Below, in pieces: positions 10,146-22,667 of a stretch of 64,000 nt of DNA. This DNA comes from Phlegmacium glaucopus (Eukaryota > Basidiomycota > Agaricomycetes > Agaricales > Cortinariaceae). The notes under the pieces were generated by a model. It was not told where the DNA came from and searched no databases. It worked only from the letters and a program-made list of their open reading frames with translations. The position numbers were made by a program, and so were the translations under genes. How positions within the stretch are numbered: the first letter of the stretch is position 1; the number at the start of each line of letters is the position of its first letter. The stretch lies in NCBI GenBank assembly GCA_015039465.1, contig MU130381.1:343807-407806 (forward strand). Reading direction: 5' to 3'.

Positions 10146-11769
10146 AGTAATCATGTATCAGGTGATGTGACTCAGAGTCTGTTCATACTTAGGTTATTGG
10201 CTTTTCCAGTTTGCTTATTTTTGACTAACTATCATGATGGGAGCCAGGAAGCAAACAATGATCAATAACTCATTTCCAGCAATGTGTTGTTGTCATATAT
10301 TTGTTTTGAAAAGGTTTTTGAGATAATTTATAATGTTCACTTATAAATTTACTACCCATTACTTGTGCTTATCCATTTACCCAAAAACATCCCTATGAAA
10401 CCTCATAAAATTGAAGACCAGTCACTGTTGTTTGTTTTGGAAGCTAAATGACAGGTTTCTGAGTTCAAAGGTGTTTCTTCCTTGGGTCCTATGGAGGCAC
10501 TCTGGCCACAATAATGTAAAGAGGTTGATACACATAAGAATATTTTCTCAATAAAAATATATATATATAAATAATAGTAATAATAATACAAGGTTCTGCA
10601 AAATCAATATTTATCTTTCTAAATTATTGATCAATTTCATTGTTGGTGCTTGGAATTTTATTTTTGACTGAGAATATGATTCTGGTGATAATATTTGTAT
10701 ATTAAATTTACATTGTTTAACAGGAACATAGTGAAACTGAAAACAGGGAAAAGGGATACATATATATATCATACCAAATAATACTGGCTCAGTACCAATT
10801 GAAGAGGTATAAATCTTGAACCTATTTGAACTCAATTTTTTTAATACATTATTTAGCTTTTACTAGTCATTTTTTTACCCCAGTTTCAATAGATTTTGAA
10901 TCACAGTGACTCCAATATTCTTAACCTTCTATCCTGCAGTGCTCTCTCAACTTTGAAGAATCAAAGGCAGCAGTTCAGGATTTTGCAGATATGTAAGTTA
11001 TTATAATCCCTGCACAAACATATCTCAAACATATTTCACTAGAAAGTTGTTTAGTAAGATCCTATGCTTTTCACAAACAGATTTCCAACCCTCATTCACT
11101 CATGGGTTTGTGATGGATATTGGCCTCCATCTCATTATTTACAACCATATTAAACTGGACCACATTCTCCAAGAACAACAAGAATTAGGAGTACATACAA
11201 ACATTGTTGAATTCCAGCCCAGTAAAACTTTAACCTTCATGTGGATACATCCTAGTGCACATCCAATGGGAGTTGGAGTTTCTAACCAGTGTCTCAGCTG
11301 AAATCACCTCAAAACTATGAAACCAACTTCCAATCAACTCAACTCAGAAATTACCTTAAAATCTACAGTATGCAATTTTTTGAAAACACTTTATTTCCCT
11401 CTGGATGGAAATGGATACATGGACCTCCAACTAGGGGTAATGCACAAGGGGCATGGATGGTTTTCACCAATGTTAAAAAAGATGAGAATTTGATGGATAC
11501 AGCCTAGAGACTTTACATCAGTGGTTCTGTTTTTTTTTGTGGTATTACATTCAAATTCTTATCATGAAAACAATGACCAACAACTGATTCCTGGCAAAAT
11601 GTTGTTGTCTTTTGTTTGTATCCACAATGAAAAAGTGTTTAGAAAGCAGACATAAACAAGATTGAACAACTTCTTTCTGGCAATCAGTTGTTGTCATTTG
11701 TTTGTTTTGAAATTTTTGAAGTAGGTGTATTGGAAATCAGATAAATAACATATGAGGAAGACATTCAAC
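10146..11769. other. Spacer with three short repeats and one exon-like piece
   Basis: A diverged motif of about 60 bp (CAA..A.TGTTGTTGTC.TTTGTTTG) occurs at about 10250, 11580 and 11670. Apart from the small exon-like stretch at 10940-10992, no gene is seen. The open frame at 11047-11301 has no recognisable feature. Confidence 0.4.
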
Positions 11770-11789
11770 ATGAAGCATGCTATTACTCC

Positions 11790-12440
11790 CTGCACATTGA
11801 TTATTGATTCACCATGGTGGGCCCATAGATTACTCATTCCTTCACCATTTTGGACAAATATAATTGTAAAATGTAGAGAATGTTTAGATGTATATTTCCA
11901 TGGGCTATTTTATTCACAACAGATGGGATTTAGGATTAGATTTTCAAAGATAAAATCTCCTTGTATATGGCTTCCATTCTACAAGTTCAAAATTTTAATT
12001 ACCTGGCCTCTAACCATGTTAAAGTGCACATTTTGAGGGTCTATCTTGACATAGGAGGCACTAATCAAAATTTTGGACTTGTGGATCAATTGGAATTTAA
12101 ATGTTAAAAAAAATCCTCCTGCAAATCATGCTCATAGGTGTTGTGGTTGAAGGGATAATGTCCAATCTCTTTGGAGCCCTATATTTAGCAGGCAATTAAG
12201 ATTCATTTCCCATTTTTGGGTTAAATATAATGTTTTCCTGCAAGGAATATCTTAGGCATGTATAATTACTTTTTATTATTGTTAAATACAACATAATTTT
12301 TCTTGTATCTCAGAGGTGTGGAGACCACAAATGCGATGTCTCAAGAAATTGGCCGTGTCACACCGTGACACCGCATGTGACTGAATGTCACACATTTGGA
12401 GTTCTCAGTATTTAGAACTCATACTGAGGATTGTGCAACC
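11790..12440 (+). repeat. Segmental duplication, copy 2
   Basis: This is the diverged partner of 8975-10145. It lacks the TIR element, so it shows the empty site: CACCATTTTGGACAAATATAATTG here, against the interrupted CTTTGGAC in copy 1. It carries its own extra block of about 60 bp near 12360-12420. Confidence 0.7.
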
Positions 12441-13225
12441 CCATATTATCATTGTCTTTGTAGTATAGTAAATTATTATTGTTATTATAGTATAGTACTA
12501 TGTACCCAAGCCACCTGCAAGAGGGCTGGGCACAACACCTGCCTCACATGAGCAGGAGTTGCTTGCCAGCAAATTTACAAGTAAGATCCGGCCTTCGAAA
12601 GAAGGTGGTGGTTTGAAATCAGAAATTTTCCCATGCATTAAAATGGTTAGCATTATCTATTGAAACTAACTAAGAATGGCAGCTGTTGCGATGACAACAT
12701 TCCCACCCTGTGAAAATTACCATAAAAACACCCTTGAAACTGTCAAAAGATAGGTCCCCTATAAGAACAAGACTTACTAATGTAAGACTCATAACAAGGG
12801 AGATTGAAAATGTTGTTCGTGGCAGGTGCAAGCCCCATGTTCAAGCTCCAGTGGAAAATGTGGTGAGTATAGAATAGGAGACTGTTGAAATAGCTAGAAC
12901 AGATGAAAGGTTGTCAATAAAAGTTTATTTTATTGCTGTTTGCAAAATAGTTGGCCACAACTGCCTTTGAGAAATCAACAAATTTGTGCGTTGTTTCAGG
13001 TTTGAAACTATTTCCTGCCATATCTCAGTAAATAGAGCACTTGTTAAGAAATTTTATATATATTTGGAATGTCCTGCATGAGTTGGAGATGCTCATGAAA
13101 ACACTGAGGTGAACTGTGCAGAAATGAGCTAGTTGTGCATACCACATCTATTTTGGCAACATTGGACAACTTTCCATTGATACCACTAGAACCGCTGCGT
13201 CAATTTAAATTTTGAAAAGTACATT
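12441..13225. other. Spacer, no gene seen
   Basis: I find no coding sense, RNA gene or terminal repeat here beyond low-complexity AT-rich sequence. Confidence 0.4.
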
Positions 13226-13864
13226 TTGTTCGCAATGAAAATGTGCAGATGCAGCAAAAAAAATGAGCCTGAACGGTATCGCGCACCAATACTGATTGGT
13301 AGCATGAGAAGAAAGCTTAAAAGTTGCCATCATGAAAATAAGCAGACTTTGAGTTCACTTGCCTGTTTTGGAAGCGGCCCTGAATCACATTCCTGGTCAA
13401 TAAAATCATTCATTCACTTATCATCCTCATCACTCATCATATTCTCAATGTCTCACACTATGCTGTCTATCATTTACACTATCGACATGCTCCTACACAT
13501 CTACCATCCATTTGTTCCTTGGCTAGTGATACAACAAAGCAATCAATCTACTATTTGCATTGGTCATCGGCTCACGTTTGATCGTATCTTTGGCCCATCA
13601 TTTCAAGAACGGCCTCTTTATGGACACATCAGCTACATCTCTCATTATGTAAAAGGCTTTGTCATTGTTGTTGTGGCTATGGACCCACAAGTCTTCCCCT
13701 CAGCTATCTATCTTGCCATACCTCGCTCCTGGACTGCACTCAGTCCCCTATCCTCGATTATCTACCTCTTATCTTATTATTCACTGCCAAAACCAACATT
13801 CATGCGGTACCTGAAGCCTTCCCACCCTCTTTATGACAATTTAGGAAGTCCAGGAGGATCATGA
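13226..13864 (+). other. Unidentified open reading frame (212 codons)
   Basis: This is a long ATG-to-stop frame in a repeat-rich region. The N-terminal part is basic and Cys/Lys-rich. The rest is hydrophobic and rich in Ser, Ile, Tyr and His, which is unlike an ordinary soluble protein. No motif is recognised. It may be a chance frame inside an old retroelement, because TATA- and LTR-like sequence follows. Confidence 0.2.
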
Positions 13865-14529
13865 CTAATCAGGAATTGCAGATGAATCAGCAGCAGAGGA
13901 TTATTCTGGCAGTGTGTCAAGTGTTATCAAGGCTGCACGACATGGGATCATGGGCAAGTAGTATTTTCTCAGGAACAAGGCTGCACCTTCCAAGTGTTGA
14001 CTCAGGACCTTTCACATTTTTGACATGACCACACGCCTATGGAGTTGATATATTTTTGCTATTGGACTATGTACACTGCCTCTCTTCTTTTCTCTCACAC
14101 TTTGACACTTTACAGATTTTTTATTGTTCCTTCTTCTTTTCCATTGTTCTTTTCTTCTTGCAGTTGTCCTCTCTTTATCTTTCTTCCTTTGACAGCACAT
14201 ACTTCTTTCTTTTTTTATTGTTCTACATAGCCTTATCCTTAGGGTATAAATACTGCTCTTTTGTACCAGGATAGGTAGTTCCCTTCAATTCATTCTTAGT
14301 CCCCAACAGTCATCATCTCAGTGGAATTCCAGTGAATTCCTCCCTCAAGTTTGCTTTTTTACCCCTTTACTGTCAATCTTTCTCTCTGCTGCTATAGTCT
14401 TACGACTCTATCATCCACATCCTTGTCCTCTACTCCCTTCACTTTTTTTCAACCTTTTATCTGGTACTGTCCCCTACTGTCAATTGCTATAGTCTTTCTG
14501 AAGACTCTCTCTTACTCATCCTCATCCTC
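13865..14529 (+). other. Pyrimidine-rich region with a TATA box, LTR-like
   Basis: There is a long T/C-rich stretch. GGGTATAAATACTGC near 14240 resembles a core promoter, followed by CTTCAATTCATTC. It could be the remnant of an LTR, but I could not define ends or target duplications. Confidence 0.25.
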
Positions 14530-14929
14530 TGTTAGGGCAACTGTGATGCTGACTTAGTCAAGCTAGCAGGGGATCCAAAGTTAATAATATTTCAAAGGGA
14601 TATCTACAAGTGACTCACCTAGCAGGGGATCCAAAGAGGAAAGGATGGGGATCCCTGCTAGGCTGTGGGGTATTTAAGTACTAATATGGACATAACGGAG
14701 ATATAAAATAAATAAAGGAATGATACAATAATAATTAATTAATTAATTAAGAAGTGGTGTGATGTGAAAAATAAAATAAAAGACGGAGCAAACTGGAGGG
14801 TCAGAGTTGGATCGGAGTTACAGAGTATCGGAGTAAACTGGTGATGGAAGCGGAGTTGGATGGAAGGACAGAGGTTGTTGGAAAGGCGGGATGTATGATT
14901 CTAAGGTTGAAATCAAGTGTCCCCTAACA
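14530..14929 (-). repeat. Ty3/gypsy LTR, detached
   Basis: It starts TGTTAGGGCAACTG and ends CCCCTAACA, and it closely matches the 3' LTR of the gypsy element at 19473-19828. It carries an extra internal block in which AGCAGGGGATCCAAAG is duplicated. The flanking five bases (TCCTC, GTCTA) do not match, so target duplications were lost or the element recombined. No internal gypsy sequence is attached. Confidence 0.8.
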
Positions 14930-14989
14930 GTCTAAGACCATTTCAGGCCTTTTTTTTTTGTCTGACTCAGTTATGCGATGTGGTAGTTG

Positions 14990-17900
14990 CTAATATACAA
15001 TTTCATTCATATGATGGTCTGCGTGTTTGCTAACATAAAACTCTTCAAATGTGGCAAGTGAGTCTGTATGTTTAAAGCCCCAAGGAACAAACCGATCTCC
15101 ATACATGCCAATTAAATGTGCGCCCCATAAAATACAGTCAGTGTGAATAACATCTGACGTTCGGAAACCATCCTCATCAACATCCGGTTTCACTATCCAC
15201 ATCCCTGTTGAGTCGCATGGTGCTTCACCAACTGTAACAAACCACTCGACTAGAGTGGCAGAATGGACCTTCTCGCAAAATTGGAAAGAAAAAAAAGGAT
15301 TACTTTAGCAACATAGAGGCCACAAATACCAGGTATTGTCTGGTCCTTCACCACAAAAATACAGTCATGTCGAGCTGGGCCATTTCACCAGTATGGAGTT
15401 GACCTGATGCATTGTTGGTGCATTCCACCAATCCCTGAGTGATTGCTGGGTGCATAGTATGTTGCCTTGGCTGAATGAAAGACTGATATGTGTCTGGGAA
15501 TGGTTGGACACACTGAGAGAGGTATATTGATAGCCGAAATTGCAGCATTTGGATATATGTCAGGGGACACCTATTGTGTCTGCCTCTATGCTTGCTTAGT
15601 ATGTACTTACCTTCACTCAACTCTATGATTGTACCCCATACCGCATCCCTTATCCTGCTCCTCATGTTCTCCATTCTATTGTAGTAGTAGTCATCCCTTT
15701 GCCGATGACATCTTGACAGATGTCAGTTTATATTTAGGGTATCTTTACCTTGTCCTACCTTCTATTACATCCTAGCTGTATATAGTCAAATTGGCTCCCG
15801 CGCCTGTAGTATATAGACAAAAGGTGGTTATCTTTGATAACCACCTTTGTATTCAACTTGGTTCCCAGGTTCTAACATCCCCTAACAATATAGTTGATTT
15901 TATAGGTATTGTCAGGTTTTCTCCACTAGCCGGTCATTTGCCAATATGGCACCCGAGCTCTTCTAGCCTTGATGGGTATCTTTGGGCTAAAATAATTATG
16001 AATGAGTGGTCAAGTACTAAAGCAATTGTAAGTACCAAACCTACCTTGTGTTCTTGCAAGTGAAACCGCTGCATCAACCTTAGAGCCATTGGCAGCACCA
16101 TCGTCATTGTCCACATCACCACATGGTACAACCATCAGTATGTCAGGTGGTAATGGAAGAAGGTGGGGTGCGTAGAGTGGAGTGCTGAGCATACCGCACA
16201 CAGTAAAATCAACATGTGCAACAGCTAATTGGTCAAGTCTCTGAATTGTAACCAACATTTGGCCCACAGCTTCGAAGTGGCTTGATTGGCGCCATGGTTC
16301 TTTAATGGCTTTGATATGCTTTGACTCTGTAATTGAAGAGCAGAGTCCATTTGGAGCACCAAATAGTTGAATGAGGAGCTGGTAGTGCTTCATGGAATGT
16401 TGGTGAGGTAATGAAAATCCATCAGGCCGAACCCCAGCTTGCTCAAAGATGACACGATCTCGATGGAATTGAGAGAGTGCATCATCAATGGCATCCAGGG
16501 TGCTTTCATCAATAATGTCCCTGCGCACCAGGTAGCAGAAATCCAGGAAGGCAGCCAGAGCGCAAACCATCTGTGGAGGGACATGGCCTGCAATTGCAGG
16601 TAGGTAGACCTGTGGCATTGTCAAACCCATATATCTAACCTCAGTTTTATAGCGGACCACCAACCTTCATTAGTGCTTTCAAATTGTCACCTGTCCACTG
16701 TTTGAAGCCACGTCCCTGGGGAAAACGACAAAGGCCAGGAAATGGTGGAACAGCAGCAATCCTGACAATGTGTTAATTATATCTTAGTTGGAAGGAGTGT
16801 TACTTCCTTACCTTCAGTCAATATCAGCCATAATTGCTGCTATGCAGGCCTCACTGTGAGTGAGCACAAGATATTCACCAACCCATGTGACCAGATGATC
16901 CTTGAATGTTCCCTTGATTAGCTGATGTAAGAGGTCAGGAGTGAGGAGCTCATGGATATCAGCACGTGGAAAGTTTGCAGTAAAAGGCTTTCAACATAAA
17001 GAATTTAAGTAAGTTGGATGAAACTTAGACATATAATTGCATTTTGCTTACGAGAACATCTCCTACAATTCCATATTCATCCCATAGAGTCTTGCAGTCC
17101 AATGTTTCCATGAGAAGTCAAGTATGTTCGTGTGACCGGAAGCCAGCTTCACCATCAAGGTCCTTCCGGTCAGTGGTACATCTGGTATATAGGTGTTAGT
17201 AGTTGAGGAGCATGAAGGAAAGGTTGAAAATATACCTTGCACACCAATTTTGTGCGATGCATGCCAGCAAAACCTGTTCCAGGTAGTCAGCAATGTAAGG
17301 TCCAAGGCCATAGATAACTCTTCAAAGGTGGCCATCTGGGCAATGAGTAACTTCTGGTGTTGTCATACCAGGGCGCAGCAGTTCTAAAATGGCTTCAAGA
17401 GATGAATGGAAGAGCTGTCAACAGAATTTCCGAAAGGTGGGGTCATCCATGTATTGTCTGTCAGCTGCAAAAAATAAATGAGTATCCGGGACTAGGCGGC
17501 AAAGAGAAAAACACACATACTTTTAGGTATAGAGAGAAATGCAATGATACTAACTGCATTTTGGTGAGATCGGCAGATGTTGTTATCAACATTCCCTAGA
17601 AATAGATACAATGGGTAGTACTCATTTTGACCAGTTGCAACCAAAACTGTCATCTTGTCACTGCCTAGGATACATGGGACAAACATTGCCACGTGAGTTA
17701 GTGGATCCTTCTCAATCATATCTGCCTGTGACCATGCCCAGTTACCACCCATAAAATTGGACCATATGTGTTTGTTCTTGGGGCCATACTCACAAAGCAG
17801 AGCATAGTCAATCCCATCCTTGAAGTGTGGGTTACTCAGCTGGTTTTGCAGTACTGTGCGTGGATCACAAAAGTGGACGTCATATGGAGTAACCATCCAA

Positions 17901-18250
17901 GGTGGAGCTTTGCCCTCTGGAAGATTACCAGAATAGCTCACACTAAACAATGACCAAGGTTCTCCGCCATGAGGAATTGCATCGATGGCACCATATACAT
18001 CATCATGGTTAGCAAAAGGAGGTTGGCCAGCATTCTCGTGTAAAGACACAGCCCAGATGTTGAATAGTTCATCAATTTGAACTCCAGGCATCTGGTTCCA
18101 GCGGTAGAGGAAGTCAGCCATCTTGAATTCGACCTGATCATTAAAAGGTGTCCAATCAGAGGTATTGGGGGTTGTGTAGGATGTGTAAGTGGTGGAGGGG
18201 TATTTGGTGGTAAATCATTGCCATCTTTGTCACATGGGGTACCTAGCAAG
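14990..18250 (-). pseudogene. Plavaka-family DNA transposase, dead copy
   Basis: In order on the minus strand the pieces match Plavaka transposases of basidiomycetes. First comes FKMADFLYRWNQMPG (about 18150), then WMVTPYDVHFCDPRTVLQNQ (about 17900) and WSQADMIEKDPLTHVAMFVP. Next come DRKDLDGEAGFRSHEHT (about 17150) and IHELLTPDLLHQLIKGTFKDH (about 16930). The last are HQHSMKHYQLLIQLFGAPNGLC (about 16370) and the end, HTDCILWGAHLIGMYG...HADHHMNEIVY (about 15100). These proteins cut and paste their element. Short introns separate the exons. In-frame TGA stops at 17418-17420, 17322-17324, 17118-17120 and 15385-15387 lie where Arg (CGA) is expected. No terminal inverted repeats were found, and the N-terminal zinc finger was not recognised. 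Confidence 0.85.
15820..15848. repeat. Perfect hairpin (13-bp arms, 3-nt loop)
   Basis: AAAGGTGGTTATC, a TTT loop and GATAACCACCTTT. It lies in the 3' part of the Plavaka gene region, in what is probably an intron or a small insertion. No role is known. Confidence 0.6.
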
Positions 18251-18738
18251 AAGAGAATTAGTCTAGTGGAAAAAGGCTGTGAGAATGGAGAAAATTACCG
18301 TCTATAGTTGGATGGAATATTTTTCATGCATGTATATGAGGCAGAGCAGCTCCAGTATGGAGGTCTTTCTTTAAGTCCATTTCATTATGGTCCTGGTCAT
18401 TGAAGGCAGCTGGAGCTGGAGCATTCAAGTGATTGTGGGGGTTTGTGTGTGCGCTGTTGATGTGTTGTGTCAGCCCACTAAGTGGCGAGAAGCCCTTGCA
18501 ACATATTGCAGATGTTCAATGTGGGCAGTGGTGTACTCAGGGGTGGTGTGCCTTGGAGGCTTGGTGAGGCATGAGAAGAAGTAAATTGACATTGTATTTT
18601 GTGATGAAGGAGGCTATGTGTATGATACTAGTGCAGAGGGTTGCAGACTTTAATGTTTTTTAGGAATATTAAAAAAAAGAAAACAAGAGATGCACCATTC
18701 TATAAATTTTCACCCCATACCACTAGTCTCCTTACTAT

Positions 18739-19472
18739 GTCTGACACACACTGTACAACTCATAGCACCAATAAGGACAAGCACCCAGGCCTTCCTGATG
18801 TCGATGAGGATACTCTTGCAAAGCCAGTTCCAAAGCCAAGTGTTACATTCCATTATACGTGACTCCGGTCCAGCTCTGTTGGAGTTGTCTCTGGTACTCC
18901 GTACTCCATTCTAGTACCTTCCCTTGTTTCTGGATCTACTCTTCCTACATCCAACTCCGAGACTTCTCCGTATCATTCCGGCTCTTCCAACGTTACTCCA
19001 AACCCATTACCACATCTTCAACATAACAACTATTTCTTTGTCATCACTTTCCCACTATCAGTCATCACACCCACTATGGATTATTCACCCAAGAATGCAG
19101 GACCTTCCGGGAGCAGAACGCAGCACTTATATTTATCCTTTTTATTTTGGTTGCTATTCTTTTTATTATTTAAGTACTCAAAACTTATGTTTTCCTTAGT
19201 TCAAATATCAACTTAGTTTCCTCCTCCTATTCTTCCTCTAAGTTCCTGCAACTTCCGGTTCCACTCTGTTCCGTTCTTACTCCAAAATTAGGACACAAAG
19301 GTTTAGGGTAGCACAGCACATACACTGAGGCCAGAGTCCTTTTCTGTTCCGTGGTTCCGTTCTGATCAAACTCCATCTGATACTCCGGAATAGAGTTTCA
19401 AAACTTAACACCAAGGCGTACTCGTGTGCAAATCCTAGCTGATGCGGCCGCTGCACAGAGCAAGAAGGATAG
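18739..19472 (+). pseudogene. Gene start broken by a solo LTR and a gypsy element
   Basis: An ATG at 18739 opens MSDTHCTTHSTNKDKHPG... up to KPVPKP. It is interrupted at 18840 by a solo LTR. With the LTR and one CCAAG copy removed, the frame continues RRTRVQILADAAAAQSKKD and is cut again at 19472 by the gypsy LTR. The rest of the gene is not found nearby. Only an N-terminal fragment of about 55 residues is left; the family is not recognised. Confidence 0.55.
18841..19410 (+). repeat. Solo LTR, family S, copy 1 (570 bp)
   Basis: It starts TGTTACATTCCATTATACG and ends AAAACTTAACA, flanked by a perfect 5-bp duplication CCAAG (18836-18840, 19411-19415). The same LTR occurs alone at 27399 and 61956. 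No internal retrotransposon sequence is present at any of the three, so each is the product of LTR-LTR recombination. Confidence 0.93.
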
Positions 19473-19828
19473 TGTTAGGGCAACTGCGACGCTGACTTAG
19501 TCAAGCTAGCAGGGGATCCAAAGAGGAAAGGATGGGGATCCCTGCTAGGCTGGGGGTATTTAAGTACTAATATGGACATAACAGAGATATAAAATAAATA
19601 AAGGAATGATACAATAATAATTAATTAATTAATTAAGAAGTGGTGTGATGTGAAAAATAAAAATAAAAGACGGAGCAAACCAGAGGATTGGAGTCGGATC
19701 AGAGTTACAGAGTTCCGGAGTAAACCAGTGATGGAAGCAGAGTTGGACGGAAGGTTGGAGGTTGTTGGAAAGGTGGGATGTATGGTTCTGAGGTTGAGGT
19801 TTGGATTGAAATCGGGTGTCCCCTAACA
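19473..19828 (-). repeat. 3' LTR of gypsy copy A (356 bp)
   Basis: Its ends are TGTTAGGG and CCCTAACA, which are perfect inverted termini. The purine tract lies at about 19829-19845 on the element-internal side. It contains TATTTAAGTACTAATATGG and an A/T-rich run TTAATTAATTAATTAA. The polyprotein frame runs into this LTR. Confidence 0.88.
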
Positions 19829-22667
19829 TCCATCCCCCCCTTTGGTAGGTGACGTCCCGGCACGAAAGGAAACTGTTCGAATTTGGCCATCCTGATGTGC
19901 TTAGGAGCTCTGGGGTACTTCTTATGGAATTCAGCAATTAATTTGGGGGCGTGTATGTTTTCCTGAGGCTCCTAGGTGTTATGTTTGATTCCAAAGTCTT
20001 GCCATTTCACAAGGTATCGAAACCTCCTATTTATAATTCTGCTGTCGAGGATTTCCTCGACAACCCATTCCTCTTCTCCATCAATGATTTCTGGGAGTGG
20101 AGGAGCCGGAATGTGTCTTCCAGGGATCGGGTCTATCGGGGCTGGAGTTAGTTTGACTACGTTAAAGACTGGATGCAGTTGTTTCATGGACAAGGGAAGT
20201 CGGAGTCAGTAAGCATTGTTACTGACTTGTTCTTTGATCGGAAAGGGGCCTAGGTGCCGATGGGACAATTTCCTGGATGGTCTTGTTGTTTGTATATCGC
20301 TGGCATCCAGGTATACTTTGTCTCCCGGTTTGTATTCAGGTGCCAAAGTCCTTTTTTGATTATAATACCTTGCCATGTTGTCCTTACATTTGACCAGTGC
20401 CACTTTCACTTTGTCTAGGGTATTCCACATTCGTTCTGTGAATTCATTAACGGACTCCATTTGGGATTCCGGTTGGTTCGGTTCGAAACCCATTCGGGGA
20501 TTCATCCGGAGTCTAGAAGGAAAGGTGGGTGCTGGGTGGCGGAGTGGACGTGATTATTGTATTGGAATTCTGCAAGGGGAAGGAGTTTGGCCCAATTGGT
20601 TTGTCGTTGGTTTGTAAAGAGTTGGAGATACTGTTCCAATTCCTGATTTACTCGTTCCGTCTGGCCATCTCCTTGCAGATGATAGGTGGTAGTGGCTGCT
20701 AACTTGATTCCGAGGATCCGGTAGAGCTCGCAAGTGAATTCCACTACTAACTGTGGTCCTCTATCTGATACCACTCTCCAGGGTAGTCTATGATGTTTCC
20801 AGACATGTTGGATATACAGGCATGCCGTTCCGGATGTGGAGGTGGTAGTAAGGGTTGGTGCAAAATGAGCTTGTTTGGTGACCGAATCAACTACTACCAT
20901 TACCAAGTTGTATCCTGAAGACTCCGGAAGTTCCACTATGAAGTCCACACTAATTGTGTCCCATGGAGTGTTTGGAATTGGGAGGGGATGGAGTTCGCCG
21001 ACTGGGTGGCGTCTTTGAGCCTTGGTCTGAAGACACAGGTCACAGGTTGAGGCATATTTTCCAATATACCGGGACATCTGTGGCCACCAATAGTTTTGGG
21101 ATATGAGTTCGAGGGTTTTCCATCTTCCCGGATGCCCATCAATTAGGGTGTCATGGCAGAGGGATACAATCCATCTTTGTAAGTCAAACATGTCCAGGAA
21201 CATGGATTTTTCCTCGGAAGGAGAGGATGTCGTTGTCATGAGACCATTCTGCCGATCGGACGGATCATGTGTGAGTGGTTTTCAACTCCTTTACCACTTT
21301 AGCTATGGCCTCTTCTTTCACACCTTCATGGGTGCCCTTCCGGATGTCTTTCAAGACATCTCATTCTTCTCCTATGACTTCCAGTCCTTCTAAGGCCCAA
21401 ATTGCAAAGAAGTCTAGAGTTAGGAGTGTGATGTTGTCATTGTCACCAGTTCCAGTTCCATGATCCGCTCGTCTGGATAAGGCGTCCAGTTTTCCCATGC
21501 TCTTGCCTGGTCTGTGGTGCATAAGGAAATCAAACCGGGCAAGGAACAATGACCAATGAGCTTGTCTCCGATTGAGCTTTTTGGCTGTCATGAAGTATTC
21601 CAAGTTCTTGTGATCAGTCCAGATCTCACACTTATGTTCCGCTCCTTCAAAGAAGTGTCTCCACTCTTCTAGGGCTCGGATGATTGCTAGCATCTCTTTG
21701 TCGTGGATCTCGTAGTTCCGTTTGACTGGGGATAAGGACTTAGACAGGAATGCAACTGGGTGCCATTTCTCATCATTGAGGGATTGTTGGGAGAGTACAG
21801 CTCCGGTTGAAAAATCGGAACTGTCTGCTTTGATGTGGAACGGCCTGGAGTTGTCTGGAGAGGCTAGAATCAGGGTTGAAGTGATCAGGTTTTTGAGAGA
21901 ATCGAACACCAATTGCTCCTCCATATTCCATCTCCATTTAATATCACTTTTGGTGAGATCAAACAAGGGATGGGCATGATGAGAAAAGTCTTGGATGAAC
22001 CTTCAGTAAAAGTTGGTAAAGCCTAGAAACGACTGAACTTCCTTTTTGTTCATTGGAATCAGCCATTCCACTACTCCAGCAACTTTTACAGGGTCCATCT
22101 CGACGGAGTTATGAGATATTATGACTCCAAGGTATTCCACCTTGGTTTGTTCAAATTCGCATTTGTCCGGTTTTAGGAAGAGTTTATGCTTCCATAAAAG
22201 TTCCAGTACTCTCTGGGTTACGGACCAGTGTTCCTCTAGTGTCTCTGTGAATATCATCAAGGTAGACCACTACAACCTCTTCCATTATGAGTTCATGGAA
22301 GATGTTGTTCATCATTGTTTGGAAAGTAGCTGGACTGTTGGTGAGGCCAAAGAACATAACTAGGGGTTCAAATAATCCCCGGTTGGTTTGGAAAGCTGCT
22401 TTCCATTCATCCCCTTCCTTTATTTGGACATTGTTAAAACCCCATCGGACATCCAACTTAGTGAAGTATTTAGCACCCCAGAGTTGGGTAATCAGTTCCG
22501 AAATGAGGGGAAGTGGGTACTTGTTTTTGATGGTGATTGCATTGAGAGCTTGATAGTCCTGAACAAGCCAAAGACTTCCATCTTTCTTTTTGATACAGAA
22601 AACCGGAGATGCCATTGGAGATTTGGAAGGTCAATGCATCCGGAGTTTAAATTCTCCTGGAGGAATG
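19473..22667 (-). mobile_element. Ty3/gypsy chromovirus, copy A, 5'-truncated
   Basis: On the minus strand pol runs from the RT start ([19 protein letters not shown], catalytic VVYLDDI at about 22270) through RNase H (21361-21966) and integrase (20502-21239, HDTLIDGHPG, VDFIVELPESSGYN). A chromodomain follows at about 20100-19950 (EEWVVEEILDSR...YLVKWQDFG), with a stop (TAG for Trp) at 19972-19974. A purine tract AAAGGGGGGGATGGA adjoins the 3' LTR at 19473-19828. The 5' side is lost at the MITE at 22668: protease, Gag and 5' LTR are missing. A frameshift near 20505 separates integrase core and tail. The copy is non-functional. Confidence 0.92.
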
